A stretch of DNA of 64,000 nt. Source: Planctomycetota bacterium (GTDB lineage: Bacteria > Planctomycetota > UBA8108 > JACQVS01). Made by a program: the position numbers and the translations under genes. A model generated the notes under the pieces. The model worked only from the letters and a program-made list of their open reading frames with translations. It searched no databases and had not been told where the DNA came from. How positions within the stretch are numbered: the stretch's first letter is position 1; each line of letters starts with the position of its first letter. Below are positions 7,420 through 16,560 of this stretch, one piece after another. The stretch covers positions 186,001-250,000 of the forward strand of contig JANQLS010000049.1 in NCBI GenBank assembly GCA_028280485.1. The letters are read 5' to 3'.

Positions 7420-9258
7420 TTAATCCAATGCAAACTCAGCCAAGTACTCGTCACGATCGATTTGAGCATCAACCTTTTGTTTTTCCTTGAGAAGAACGTA
7501 GTTCTCCAAAACTAAGACATCCATGTTTGTTGCCATGAAGCAACGGTAAGCATGTTCGGGAGTACAAACGATGGGTTCTCCCCGAACGTTAAAACTGGTG
7601 TTAATCATCACCGGGCAGCCCGTTTTCTCGTTGAAGCTTTTGATCAACTTGTAATAACGACCGTGTCGTTCAGGGTCGACAGTTTGAACCCGAGCTGAAT
7701 AATCAACGTGAGTGATCGCCGGAATCGAAGAACGTTTAACATTGAGCTTATCGATTCCAAATAACTTGTCGGTCACTCCGTTCGTCTGACAACGAATCGA
7801 CTCCTGAACCGGAGCTACGAGCAACATGTAAGGACTGTTTTCTTGAGGTCTCATCTGAAAGAAGTCACTGACATTTTCATTGAGAACAGAAGGAGCGAAA
7901 GGTCTAAAAGACTCTCTAAACTTAATTTTGAGATTCATGACCTTTTGCATTTGCTCACTTCGGGGATCACCGATGATACTTCTCGAACCTAAGGCGCGAG
8001 GGCCGAATTCCATATGGCCTTGCATCCAACCGGCGACCTTTTCGCTGGCGATGAGTTCAGCGACTCGATCGCACAACTTATCTTCATCTTCGTGGTATTC
8101 GTATTCAGCGCCCACTGAATCTAAGTACTCTTTAATCTCATCGTTTTCAAACTTAGGACCGAGCAGAGAGCCTTTTTGACTATCGCCTGACTTCACCACT
8201 CTTTCGTTATCTAAAAGTTGATGCCAAACGAATTGAGCTGCACCCAAGGCTCCCCCGGCATCTCCAGCGGCGGGCTGAATCCAAATATTTTCGAATGGCC
8301 CATCCCGAAGAATCTTTCCGTTTCCTACGCAATTTAATGCTACTCCACCGGCGAGACACAAGTTCTTCATGCCGGATTGTTCGTGAGCAAAACGCGCAGC
8401 CCGAAGCATCACTTCTTCCGTTACTTTTTGTACGGATGCCGCGAGATCCATTTCACGTTGTGAAATCTGTGACTCAGGAGTTCGGGGCGGTGCGCCCATG
8501 AGCTTATGAAATTTTTCAGAAGTCATGGTCAAGCCCTGACAGTAGTTGAAATAAGACATATCCATTCGGAAGGAGCCGTCTTCTTTCAAATCCATCAAAT
8601 GTTCTAAAATCAAGTCGACATACTTAGGATCACCGTAGGGAGCCAATCCCATCACTTTGTATTCACCCGAGTTGACCTTAAATCCCGTGTAGTAAGTGAA
8701 CGCTGAGTAAAGTAAACCTAAGGAATGCGGGAAGCGTTGTTCGTGAGTGAGTTCGATCTTGTTACCGCGGCCCACTCCGTAGCTGGTCGTCGTCCACTCC
8801 CCCACTCCATCGAGAGTCAGGATCGCCGCTTCTTCAAAAGGGGAAGGGAAGAAGGCACTAGCGGCATGGGATTCATGGTGTTCGGTAAAGACGAAGCGCT
8901 TCTTATACTTTCCGCCGAGGCTCTTACGCATTTCGCGCGGTAGGTGAAGCTTGGACTTCAACCACAGGGGCATCGCCATCAAAAACGATTTAAATCCCAC
9001 AGGAGCGTAGGCTAAGTAAGTTTCTAGGAGCCGTTCAAACTTGAGGAAGGGCTTGTCGTAGAAGGTCACGTAGTCTAAATCTTCAGCTTGAATTCCCGCG
9101 CGTTCTAAACAGAACTCAATGGCGTTGGTGGGAAATCGATAATCATGCTTTTTGCGAGTGAAGCGCTCTTCTTGAGCAGCAGCTACGATTTCACCGTCGA
9201 CGATGAGAGCCGCCGCGGAATCATGATAGTATGCTGAAATACCAAGTATTGCCGTCAT
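7420..9258 (-). CDS. Carbamoyltransferase, NodU/CmcH family
   Basis: 612 residues, the usual length. The N-terminal Kae1-like domain opens with ILGISAYYHDSAAALI and EERFTRKKHD and contains EHHESHAASAFFPSPF near 126-141, the His-rich metal/catalytic motif. GGVALNCVGNGKI near 301 and the C-terminal part with FGPRALGSRSI near 417, FRESFRPFAPS near 446 and NTSFNVRGEP near 555 are family hallmarks of the carbamoyl phosphate-binding half. These enzymes transfer a carbamoyl group to a hydroxyl of a sugar, antibiotic or Nod factor. With SxtJ and DUF5989 partners and many glycan genes around, the likely substrate is a surface or lipid-linked glycan. Promoter is presumably in the 645-bp gap upstream. 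Confidence 0.93.
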   Translation of the reverse strand: MTAILGISAYYHDSAAALIVDGEIVAAAQEERFTRKKHDYRFPTNAIEFCLERAGIQAEDLDYVTFYDKPFLKFERLLETYLAYAPVGFKSFLMAMPLWLKSKLHLPREMRKSLGGKYKKRFVFTEHHESHAASAFFPSPFEEAAILTLDGVGEWTTTSYGVGRGNKIELTHEQRFPHSLGLLYSAFTYYTGFKVNSGEYKVMGLAPYGDPKYVDLILEHLMDLKEDGSFRMDMSYFNYCQGLTMTSEKFHKLMGAPPRTPESQISQREMDLAASVQKVTEEVMLRAARFAHEQSGMKNLCLAGGVALNCVGNGKILRDGPFENIWIQPAAGDAGGALGAAQFVWHQLLDNERVVKSGDSQKGSLLGPKFENDEIKEYLDSVGAEYEYHEDEDKLCDRVAELIASEKVAGWMQGHMEFGPRALGSRSIIGDPRSEQMQKVMNLKIKFRESFRPFAPSVLNENVSDFFQMRPQENSPYMLLVAPVQESIRCQTNGVTDKLFGIDKLNVKRSSIPAITHVDYSARVQTVDPERHGRYYKLIKSFNEKTGCPVMINTSFNVRGEPIVCTPEHAYRCFMATNMDVLVLENYVLLKEKQKVDAQIDRDEYLAEFALD

Positions 9259-9903
9259 CTGGACACCGGAATGTTAATTACTATGTATAAAACTTAGATT
9301 GCGAAGATCACGAGAGCATTCCAACAAAAGTCACACATGAACTTATAGTTCTAAGTGAAGATTACTGAATCAGTCCTGCTTTGATTGTTTTAAGATTAAA
9401 ATCGATTCACCCCAAACCCCTAAGGGTGTCTCAATTTTACAATTCTTAGCTAACTCCGAATGAGAAGGGAGGGAAGATAGCAAAGCAAATGTGCTGAGTG
9501 ATCTAGAAGATAACCACTATGATCTTTTTATCACGTCGCTAACCCAAGGGCCTGACTGACCACATTGTTGACAAAAAGAATAGTATTTATTTTACACCTA
9601 GGACTCTCAAATGAGTCCTTCAAAGTACCCAGAGAGAAGGAAGGTGTCAAGATCCAGAACCTCTTATAACCATTAAAGATAAGAAAACGTCCCCCCAGTC
9701 AGGGCGAGATCTTTTTATGAAGTTTCAATTATGATTGCCGATGTTCTGAGATTAAACAAGATGGGAACCCCCTAAGGCCAATTAAGTGGGTGCTATTTAG
9801 GTTGTTAAGGAGCTAAGGAATTGCTTAGAAATTGATAAAAAACACTCGAAATGTAAGCACTAAAAATGTAGGCTGGCCCAATTGAATTAAAAGTATGATC
9901 GAT
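9259..9903. other. Intergenic region between carbamoyltransferase and tRNA-Leu
   Basis: No convincing gene. Contains a small hairpin at about 9601-9618 (GGACTC, six-base loop, GAGTCC) without a T run. It must hold the promoters of the carbamoyltransferase operon and of the tRNA, but I cannot point to boxes with confidence. Confidence 0.5.
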
Positions 9904-9985
9904 GCGAGGGTGGCGGAACTGGCAGACGCGCTGGATTTAGGTTCCAGTGGGGTAACCCGTGGGGGTTCGACTCCCCCCCTTCGCA
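9904..9985 (+). tRNA. tRNA-Leu (anticodon UAG)
   Basis: 82-nt cloverleaf. The acceptor stem GCGAGGG pairs with CCTTCGC (one G-U), followed by discriminator A; CCA is not encoded. Anticodon stem CTGGA/TCCAG encloses loop TTTAGGT, giving anticodon UAG (reads CUA). A long variable arm lies between the anticodon and T arms, as expected for class II leucine tRNA, and the T arm is GGGGG TTCGACT CCCCC. Confidence 0.97.
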
Positions 9986-10143
9986 TTCTTTATTCCTTCC
10001 GAACGCTCCGCTCCCCCCCCTGCCCAGCTAAATCTTTCCTCTTAGGTCACTCTAATCACGGCACTTTTAAAGAGGCGTTTTCCTCACTGAAGTACCAATA
10101 TTCCATATAGGCTGTGAATTTTTAGACCCAACTACGTTCAGCA

Positions 10144-10188
10144 CTTCGATCCCTCGCTAAAGCTTCGGGCTTCCTGGGCGGGTGATTT
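10144..10188. repeat. Solitary arm of the AGCCCGAAGC inverted-repeat family
   Basis: Reads cttcgatccctcgctaaagc then ttcgggcttcctgggcgggt, i.e. one terminal arm of the elements at 34646-34792 and 32814-32975, without a nearby matching inverted mate of the same subtype. Confidence 0.75.
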
Positions 10189-10237
10189 ACTAAAAAATTC
10201 AGTAAGAGCTGGATACAAATCAAATAAAAAGAAGCCC

Positions 10238-10313
10238 TTAACTAGCCCGAAGCGCTAGCGAGGGGGCCGGAATGTAGATCCTGACCCCTCGCTAGCGCTT
10301 CGGGCTAGTTTAA
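10238..10313. repeat. Compact REPIN-like inverted repeat (76 bp)
   Basis: Left arm TTAACTAGCCCGAAGCGCTA continuing GCGAGGGG, right arm its reverse complement with one extra T, separated by about 20 bases. It lies just after the stop codon of the sugar-dehydrogenase-like gene (minus strand, ending 10328). Confidence 0.85.
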
Positions 10314-10327
10314 GCTGAAACAATCTC

Positions 10328-11824
10328 TTAACAATTGGTTTCAGCGCACATGATGTTGTCTTCGGTGGGATCGATTCCGCAGGTGGGGAAGGGATCTTCG
10401 GGGATGGCTTCACCTAAAAATAGCGCCGAGAGAGAGTAAATCACGTCGCTGAGATCGACCTGTCCATCATCATTGGTATCTGCGGCATCTTCACAGAGAA
10501 ATGGATTACCCGTGACATAGATCTTAAAGAGAGTGGTCACCGGATCTCCGATATCGAACCACTTATCATTATTCACGTCCCCGCGAACAAACGTAACGAT
10601 AGGAGCCGTTGGATTCGCAAGTTCCACTTTATAAAGCGCACCTTGAGTTTGGGCACACATGTAAATCTCGCCCCGAGCATCCGTTCCAAATGAGGTGACT
10701 CGACCCTGGTCGGTCATCTCACCGGTTCGGTCTTCGATGTTGATAATGCTGCTCCCATTGACGTTGAAGGATTGGAACCACTTCCCTTGCCAATCGGTGA
10801 AAAGATAAGTGCCACGAATTTCAGGCATCGCGCAACCCCGATACACCACGCCACCGATCACGGAAGCCCCAGGATAATTGGGGTTCTCGTTCGGGTTGTT
10901 GAGGCGAGTATTGGGATAGACGTAAACAGGCTCGGTTAACGTACCGGGGCCTTGGCTGACTCCCCCGTCATTGTTGTCTCTACCCTCAAAAATTGGCCAA
11001 CCAAAATTCTGCCCTGATGTTCCGCGGGGAATTAAGTTCAACTCTTCCCAACGAGTTTGCCCCACATCTCCGATCAAGATATCACCCGTAGAGGAATCGA
11101 ATCCGAAACGCCAAGGATTTCTTAATCCGAGAGCGAAGATCTCATCTTTAACTTGATTGTTATTAACGAAGGGATTTGAAGGAGGAATTCCGTAAGGCGA
11201 ATCAGCGTCGACATCGATTCTGAGCATCTTCCCTAAAAAGGACTGACCCGATTGAGATTGTTCGTCTTCGCCACTGTCCCCTAAAACAATGTACAAGTAA
11301 CCATCTCGAGGGCCGAATAAAATCTTTCCACCATTGTGGAATTGGTCGGGCTGACATTGTGTGAAGATGATTTCTTCAGAGTCGACATCGGCCTGATTGG
11401 GATTATTGTTTCGAACTGAGAATCTCGCAACAACAGCTTGGTTATCGGCTCCACAGCCACCAGTGAGAATGTAGTAAACGTAGAAGTAACCGTTCTGATC
11501 GTAATTGGGGTGGAACGCTAAGCCCAAGAGGCCTTCTTCACCACAGCATGAAACTCGGTCGGTGATGTCGAGGAAGGTACCACTGATCTCGTTCGTATTG
11601 AGATCGACAATCTTGATGCGACCTTCTTGCTCTACCACAAAAACTCGATTGAAGTCACCATCAGGCGCCGTCACATCGACGGGTCTTTGTAAGCCATTGA
11701 CGAGACGAGTTCTCTTGAGTTCTGTACCACCAAACCCAACTGCACCCTCACAAGAAGGAATCTGAGCGTAAACACTTGAACTCAACATTCCGAAGACCAT
11801 GACTAAGAGAAGGCGAAGGATCAC
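10328..11824 (-). CDS. Secreted glucose/sorbosone dehydrogenase-like protein with C-terminal dockerin-like doublet
   Basis: 498 residues; GTG start, signal peptide MILRLLLVMVFGMLSSSVYA. The first 390 residues are a six-bladed GSDH-type propeller: GLQRPVDVTAP near 45, EGRIKIVD near 68, CCGEEGLLGLAFHPNYD near 91-107, FHNGGKILFGP.DGYLYI near 161, GDSGEDEQ near 182, LGLRNPWRFGFD near 235 and GQNFGWPIFEG near 273. Family members oxidise aldoses with PQQ, but many planctomycete copies are probably binding proteins; the catalytic His is not placed here with certainty. Residues 405-498 hold RGDVNNDKWFDIGD and DTNDDGQVDLSD loops and end in a Cys-rich tail (FPTCGIDPTEDNIMC), the second dockerin-like doublet of this window. 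Stands alone on the minus strand. Confidence 0.88.
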   Translation of the reverse strand: MILRLLLVMVFGMLSSSVYAQIPSCEGAVGFGGTELKRTRLVNGLQRPVDVTAPDGDFNRVFVVEQEGRIKIVDLNTNEISGTFLDITDRVSCCGEEGLLGLAFHPNYDQNGYFYVYYILTGGCGADNQAVVARFSVRNNNPNQADVDSEEIIFTQCQPDQFHNGGKILFGPRDGYLYIVLGDSGEDEQSQSGQSFLGKMLRIDVDADSPYGIPPSNPFVNNNQVKDEIFALGLRNPWRFGFDSSTGDILIGDVGQTRWEELNLIPRGTSGQNFGWPIFEGRDNNDGGVSQGPGTLTEPVYVYPNTRLNNPNENPNYPGASVIGGVVYRGCAMPEIRGTYLFTDWQGKWFQSFNVNGSSIINIEDRTGEMTDQGRVTSFGTDARGEIYMCAQTQGALYKVELANPTAPIVTFVRGDVNNDKWFDIGDPVTTLFKIYVTGNPFLCEDAADTNDDGQVDLSDVIYSLSALFLGEAIPEDPFPTCGIDPTEDNIMCAETNC

Positions 11825-12281
11825 GATAGCGACTCCTAAGGGTTTGTTTGGGATCCGATGATAAATCTCTCAACTCAAGGACTCTTAAGTTAAGAGTTTT
11901 TAATCCGTTTTTTAGCCGAATGAGCATGAACAACAACGTGCTTAGATTGTATTGAAGATTTGACTTCATCAATTCAAGCGCGATCTTGAACGACTCTTAT
12001 CACCAGAAACTAATAATTGAAGTGGATTCTCTGAAGAGCTCTGATTTAGCAGACAGGGGTGCTAATTCGGCGGCGATTTCAGACCTACGGTCAGGAGAGC
12101 GTGCTCGACAAGAAACACAAATTTAACCTCCTGGCTCGGACCGCCAAAACTCTACCTGGACTCTTCCAAACGGGGGAAATAATAGGTACTTTTTGCTCTT
12201 CAGAAGCAAGACTACCAAGGCCCAAACTTAGTCGTCAATTGGCTACTGAGCAAGTAAAATGCGGGAATATAAAGGGGATTT
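11825..12281. other. Intergenic region upstream of the sugar-dehydrogenase-like gene
   Basis: No gene supported. One hairpin at 11881-11897 (ACTCTTAA/TTAAGAGT, followed by Ts on the plus strand) lies in the 5' region of the downstream minus-strand gene. Open frames here have no ribosome sites or recognisable sequence. Confidence 0.5.
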
Positions 12282-12839
12282 TTATCCCTGAATTAAGATC
12301 CAATCTGCTGCCTCAGCGATGTCTTCAAAAATCTCGGCCTCGAGACCTTCGATCTGTGCAACTTTTGCTCCGTAACCTGTTTTAACCAATAAAGATCCGG
12401 CACAGCCTGCATTTATCCCCGCCAGGACATCCGCGAGGTTGTCACCCATCATCCAAGATTTTGACACATCGATCGAATGTTCTTCTGCGGCCCTCAATAA
12501 CATCCCCGGGCCCGGTTTCCGGTCAGGGTGCTCGATGGCATAAGGATCTTTGATGGTCGGCTTCAGGGGGCAAAAATAAATGCCATCCACTCGTGCCCCG
12601 AATTCCTCCAATTTTTCAATCATGCGATCGTGAATCAGGCTTAGACCTTCTTCAGTCAACATTCCTCTTCCGATCGCCGATTGATTGGTGACCACGATGA
12701 TGAGGTAACCCGCCTCAGCCAACTTTTTAATCGCTTCTCCCGCACCGGGTATGAGCTTGAGATCATCTGGATTCGTCAAGTAATCGACGAGTTCGATCAT
12801 CGTTCCATCGCGGTCGAGAAATACGGCGGGTTTCATCAT
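12282..12839 (-). CDS. gmhB: D-glycero-D-manno-heptose 1,7-bisphosphate 7-phosphatase (HAD-IIIA)
   Basis: 185 residues, the normal GmhB length. HAD motif I is FLDRDGTM at about 8-15 with the two catalytic aspartates, VVTNQSAIGRG near 49-59 is motif II plus the GmhB signature, a CPLKP stretch near 90 stands where the usual zinc-binding loop lies (only one Cys visible, so zinc binding may be lost), KPGPGML near 108 gives the motif III lysine and MMGDNLADVLAG near 131 is motif IV. The enzyme removes the 7-phosphate in ADP/GDP-heptose synthesis. It starts six bases after the galE stop, so the two form an operon, which points to surface-glycan heptose use. No hldA/gmhA is in the window. Confidence 0.9.
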   Translation of the reverse strand: MMKPAVFLDRDGTMIELVDYLTNPDDLKLIPGAGEAIKKLAEAGYLIIVVTNQSAIGRGMLTEEGLSLIHDRMIEKLEEFGARVDGIYFCPLKPTIKDPYAIEHPDRKPGPGMLLRAAEEHSIDVSKSWMMGDNLADVLAGINAGCAGSLLVKTGYGAKVAQIEGLEAEIFEDIAEAADWILIQG

Positions 12840-12845
12840 TAAGAA

Positions 12846-13856
12846 TTAGGTGTCCTGGGAGTGAACGGTTTCTTTATCTTTGTAACCGTGAGGGTAGCGT
12901 TCATGCCAGCGCCAAGCTGAACCTACGATGTCCTCAATCTTGGGGAATTGAGGCTCCCAACCTAACTGATCTTTAATCTTTTGTGAACTAGCAATCAAAA
13001 TTGCGGGATCGCCGGGTCGACGTCCGCAGATTTCACTGGGGATAGTTCGCCCCACTGCGTTCTCACATGCCTGAAGAACTTCTTGAACCGTGACTCCATC
13101 ACCGGATCCACAATTAAAGATCTCACCTTCTCCTGGCTTCATATTTTCAACGGCGAGCTGATGAGCTTGAGCGAGATCGGAAGTGTGAACGTAATCTCTC
13201 ACACACGTTCCATCGCGCGTCTCCCAATCATTTCCAAAGATGGTGATCTTATCTCGTTTACCCACTGCAGCCTGAAGGATGAGGGGAATGAGATGTGTTT
13301 CGTGGTGTCGATCTTCTCCGAACTCCCCATCGGGATCTGCCCCCGCAGCATTGAAGTAGCGCAGGATGGCATAGCTCAGACCGTAAGCGTTCGAATATTC
13401 TTGAATCATCTTTTCACAGGCGAGCTTCGTCGTTCCGTAAGGAACTTTGGGAACGAGGGCCGCTTCTTCAGTGAGGGGCATTTCATTGTCGAAGCTGTAA
13501 GTGGCAGCCGTGCTCGAAAAGAGGATACGTTTGACCCCAGTGGCCATCATCGCATCTAAGATATTTTTGGTCCCAAAGACGTTGATACGCCAGTAGAGTT
13601 CCGGTAGACGAATAGAATCAGGAACGGAGGCAAGAGCTGCGAAATTCATCACAGCTTCAGCTCCGGTATCTCGCATCGCCTTCTCTAAGGCTTCTCGATC
13701 TTGAATATCACCTTCGATCAATCGATCTGCTGGGACAGAGTCGCGATTGCCTTCGCTTAAATCATCGAAGGCATAGGGATCGTGCCCTGAATTTAAAAGC
13801 CATCTTAAACAGGCGCTCCCAACGTATCCGGCTCCACCTGTAAGCAAAATCTTCAT
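12846..13856 (-). CDS. galE: UDP-glucose 4-epimerase
   Basis: Start taken as the ATG at 13856, preceded by AGAGGGG, rather than an in-frame upstream start at 13901. About 336 residues. Rossmann motif TGGAGYVGS at 6-14, SSTAATYS (catalytic Ser/Thr region) near 121, YGTTK (Tyr-xxx-Lys) near 146, RYFNAAGADP near 174 and CVRDYVHTSDLA near 235, all standard for the extended SDR epimerase GalE. It interconverts UDP-glucose and UDP-galactose with bound NAD and supplies galactose donors for glycan synthesis. Forms an operon with gmhB; the GT2 gene at 14035-15111 lies upstream on the same strand, 178 bp away and separated by a small palindrome. Confidence 0.95.
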   Translation of the reverse strand: MKILLTGGAGYVGSACLRWLLNSGHDPYAFDDLSEGNRDSVPADRLIEGDIQDREALEKAMRDTGAEAVMNFAALASVPDSIRLPELYWRINVFGTKNILDAMMATGVKRILFSSTAATYSFDNEMPLTEEAALVPKVPYGTTKLACEKMIQEYSNAYGLSYAILRYFNAAGADPDGEFGEDRHHETHLIPLILQAAVGKRDKITIFGNDWETRDGTCVRDYVHTSDLAQAHQLAVENMKPGEGEIFNCGSGDGVTVQEVLQACENAVGRTIPSEICGRRPGDPAILIASSQKIKDQLGWEPQFPKIEDIVGSAWRWHERYPHGYKDKETVHSQDT

Positions 13857-13995
13857 AATAAATCCCCTCTGAAATTGGCGAAATGAGTTCCCGTTATTCA
13901 ACAGAAACCGATTAGCCCTGAAAGCGCATTCTGTTTATCAAAAACAAATTAATGATGGGAAGAAAAATATCTCCCGATTCACTTTTGATCTTCAG

Positions 13996-14015
13996 CCTTA
14001 ACTCTAAAGTTAAGG
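13996..14015. promoter_or_regulatory. Palindrome upstream of galE
   Basis: Perfect 8-bp inverted repeat CCTTAACT/AGTTAAGG with a four-base spacer, about 140 bp upstream of galE and 20 bp beyond the GT2 stop. Could be an operator or a weak terminator; no T run follows on either strand. Confidence 0.4.
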
Positions 14016-14034
14016 ACCAAAATCTTAGATAGCT

Positions 14035-15111
14035 CTAACTCTTTTCGTTATCTGTCACCGGTTCCGGCTCGACCACTGCATCGTCAGCTCCACCATCGCT
14101 TGGAGAAGGCGCATCTTTGTATTCCATAATCAAAGATTTCTTCCCTCGAAGTCGATTCGACCAATACTTCAAGACTCCAAGTAATTGGGGAAACTTATCC
14201 ATGATGCAAAAGAAGGAATAAGCGAAACCGATCCCAAAGGAATCTCCAATCGATAAGCGATACTTCGTCACCCGTAAAATTTGCAGGGGGTAGGCGAGGA
14301 AGGCCAATAAGATCCAAGGATTCATGAATCCTAATGTTAAGCCCAATACGATCAGGGGAAAGGCTCCCGCCCAAAAGAGAATGCTACGAACCTCGCGAAC
14401 GTGATGACGGTAGGGAGCTTCACCGTGACGCGCGGCTCCTTCGGCGTAAGCGTGGCCTCCACGTACCGCACGCTTCCACCATTGCTCATAGCGAAGGAGC
14501 GCTGCGTCGTGGAGAGTCATCTCCTGATCGATACAAAGGATCTTCCAGTCTTTTTTACGCAAACGTACACTCAGTTCGGGCTCTTCGCCCGCGATCATCG
14601 TCGGGTCGAAACGACCAGCTTCCTCGAAGGCCTTAACTCTCATCAGGGTGTCACCACCGCAACAGTCGACCTCCCCTGGAGGCACGGCCCATTCGATGTC
14701 GATCAAGCGGTTATAAATTGAATTTTCGGGAAAGCGTTCTCGACGACGACCGAAGACGACGGCGATTTCTGGCTTTTCTTCGAGGGTTACTAAGGCTTTT
14801 TCGATCCAACCTTCGACGACTTCACAATCTCCGTCGACGAATTGGATGTACTCCACTTCGGGGTGGAGCTCGAGGACTCGTTCTACACCGGCATTGCGCC
14901 CGCGAGCCATGGTGAAGGGAACCGACATGTCGAGGTCGACCACATCAACCCCCATCGAACGGGCAAATTCGCCACTACCGTCCGTAGAACCAGAATCGAC
15001 ATAGACCTGAACCTGCGAGCGACCTTGGAGAGATCTCAAGCAACGCTTGAGACGTTCTCCTTCATTCCGCCCGATGACGACGATTCCAATTTTTTCTAAG
15101 CCTTGAGACAT
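14035..15111 (-). CDS. Family 2 glycosyltransferase with C-terminal membrane segments
   Basis: 358 residues. The GT-A fold starts with IGIVVIGRNEGERLKRCLRSL (8-28); VDSGSTDGS near 38-46 binds the nucleotide, FVDGDCEV near 92 is the DxD-like metal site, and GEEPEL near 175 holds the acceptor-side ED motif. Two or three hydrophobic segments follow (about 243-275 and 297-312), so the enzyme is membrane-attached. The C-terminal tail (DAPSPSDGGADD..) is low complexity and acidic. The sugar donor cannot be told from sequence. Upstream of galE-gmhB on the same strand and divergent from the CapE-like operon across a 534-bp gap. Confidence 0.88.
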   Translation of the reverse strand: MSQGLEKIGIVVIGRNEGERLKRCLRSLQGRSQVQVYVDSGSTDGSGEFARSMGVDVVDLDMSVPFTMARGRNAGVERVLELHPEVEYIQFVDGDCEVVEGWIEKALVTLEEKPEIAVVFGRRRERFPENSIYNRLIDIEWAVPPGEVDCCGGDTLMRVKAFEEAGRFDPTMIAGEEPELSVRLRKKDWKILCIDQEMTLHDAALLRYEQWWKRAVRGGHAYAEGAARHGEAPYRHHVREVRSILFWAGAFPLIVLGLTLGFMNPWILLAFLAYPLQILRVTKYRLSIGDSFGIGFAYSFFCIMDKFPQLLGVLKYWSNRLRGKKSLIMEYKDAPSPSDGGADDAVVEPEPVTDNEKS

Positions 15112-15645
15112 AAGGCTATTTTCCCTCTCTCATTCGGCCTCAGCTCTCGCCATTAAGAAAACGAGGATCCGACCGTGAAATTTTAATTCATTCTGATGCA
15201 GCAAGGCCCTTTCAAGGCCAGAGGCTTCATGACATAATGGTGCCTCGATCTCAAGATCAGCACACCACTCTTACACCTTGAGTTAACACACCTATTACAC
15301 GAACGAGTCGCACAACACGGGTCACTGCACCTATTGGGGCACTTTCATCCCTGTTTTAAGCATGCAATCAACTTGTCGGATGGGCAAGCTACCCATAAAA
15401 CTCTGACCCTTTTGAGATCATTATCGGACCCTAGTCTGACATTTCACTTCATAGATAGTGCCGACGATCCGATTTTTGGAAAAAGATTTGGCAGTTTTTA
15501 GCGGAGCTATGGGTATTGGATAGGATCTCGCTTGAGGGCCCGTCCAATGGAATCGGAGTTTATGTGGAATTTGTTCCAATCTAAGTTGAGTCTTAAGCAA
15601 TCTATCGATTGCTCAACGTACGACTCAAATTAGATCGTTACGAAT
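15112..15645. other. Divergent regulatory region between two glycan transcription units
   Basis: 534 bases with no supported gene. Contains a hairpin at 15596-15613 (AGCAATC, four-base loop, GATTGCT) about 33 bp before the ATG at 15646. Presumed promoters for both the GT2 and the CapE-like operon. Confidence 0.5.
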
Positions 15646-16560
15646 ATGAAAGATAATTCTATGAAAATCATCGTCCTAGGTGCTACAGGAATGTTGGGCC
15701 ACGTCGCCTGTAAAACACTGAGCAACCAGCACCAGGTCATCGCAGTCAGTCGATCAAAAGTTTCCCCTGAGCTCAAAGAGAATCTTCTCAATGACTCGGG
15801 AGTGTGGATAGAAGGTTTTGATGCCCTCGATTTTGAAGCCTTAGGGAGCTTATTCGAAGAGCATCAGCCCGACGCTGTCATCAATTGTGTGGGGATCGTC
15901 AAGCAACTGGAAGAAGCCAAAAACGCCGTCCTCTCAATTGAAGTTAATTCTCTATTCCCCCACAAGTTAGCCAATCTTTGCGATCATTTTAGTGCGCGGC
16001 TTGTGCACCTCAGTACAGATTGTGTTTTCTCTGGAAAGATAGGACCGAATAAAGAAGACCAAATCCCTGACCCCGTCGATCTATACGGGCGAAGTAAACT
16101 TTTAGGTGAAGTCGATCGGGCTCCCCACCTCACTCTTCGTACTTCGATTATCGGCTATCAGCTTCGAGGAGCGACGGGGCTTGTCGAATGGTTTCTTTCT
16201 CAAGAGGGCGGAGAGATCAAGGGCTTCAATAAAGCGATCTATTCTGGTCTGACGACCTACGCTTTAGCTAAGATTATCGACACCCTGCTGACGCAACACC
16301 CGAACATTTCAGGACTTTACCAAGTTTCTAGCGCTCCGATCACAAAATATGATCTCTTGGTAAAAATAAATAAGATATTGGGCTTAAAAATTACGATACA
16401 TCCTGAAGAGGAATTCTCCTGTGATAGGAGCCTGGATGGGTCGCGATTCACAGAAGAATCAAATATAGAAATCCCTTCTTGGGATGAAATGCTAACGGAA
16501 CTTAAAACACAAAGACAGATCTATGAATCCTGGGCGAAACTTGAACAGCAAACTCTTTGA
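15646..16560 (+). CDS. RmlD-like NDP-4-keto-sugar reductase (WbvR/WbjC type)
   Basis: 304 residues; ATG at 15661 (MKIIVLG) is an alternative start. The SDR Rossmann motif is LGATGMLGH, with VINCVGIVKQLEEAK near 84, LSTDCVFSG near 121 and YGRSKLLGE (Tyr-xxx-Lys) near 142, then RTSIIGYQL near 162. The VGIVKQLEEA and LVEWFLSQ strings are typical of the RmlD-like reductases paired with UDP-GlcNAc 5-inverting dehydratases, which act on the 4-keto intermediate to give UDP-L-rhamnosamine, L-QuiNAc or L-FucNAc precursors. It overlaps the next gene by 38 bp, which supports a paired pathway. A plain dTDP-rhamnose RmlD role is possible because no other rmlD is seen here, but less likely. Confidence 0.82.
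   Translation: MKDNSMKIIVLGATGMLGHVACKTLSNQHQVIAVSRSKVSPELKENLLNDSGVWIEGFDALDFEALGSLFEEHQPDAVINCVGIVKQLEEAKNAVLSIEVNSLFPHKLANLCDHFSARLVHLSTDCVFSGKIGPNKEDQIPDPVDLYGRSKLLGEVDRAPHLTLRTSIIGYQLRGATGLVEWFLSQEGGEIKGFNKAIYSGLTTYALAKIIDTLLTQHPNISGLYQVSSAPITKYDLLVKINKILGLKITIHPEEEFSCDRSLDGSRFTEESNIEIPSWDEMLTELKTQRQIYESWAKLEQQTL

Noticed and set aside
12059..12385. Plus-strand frame of 108 codons
   Set aside because: Runs into the end of gmhB in antisense, no ribosome site, composition unlike neighbouring proteins.
13083..13559. Plus-strand frame of 158 codons
   Set aside because: Antisense shadow of galE.
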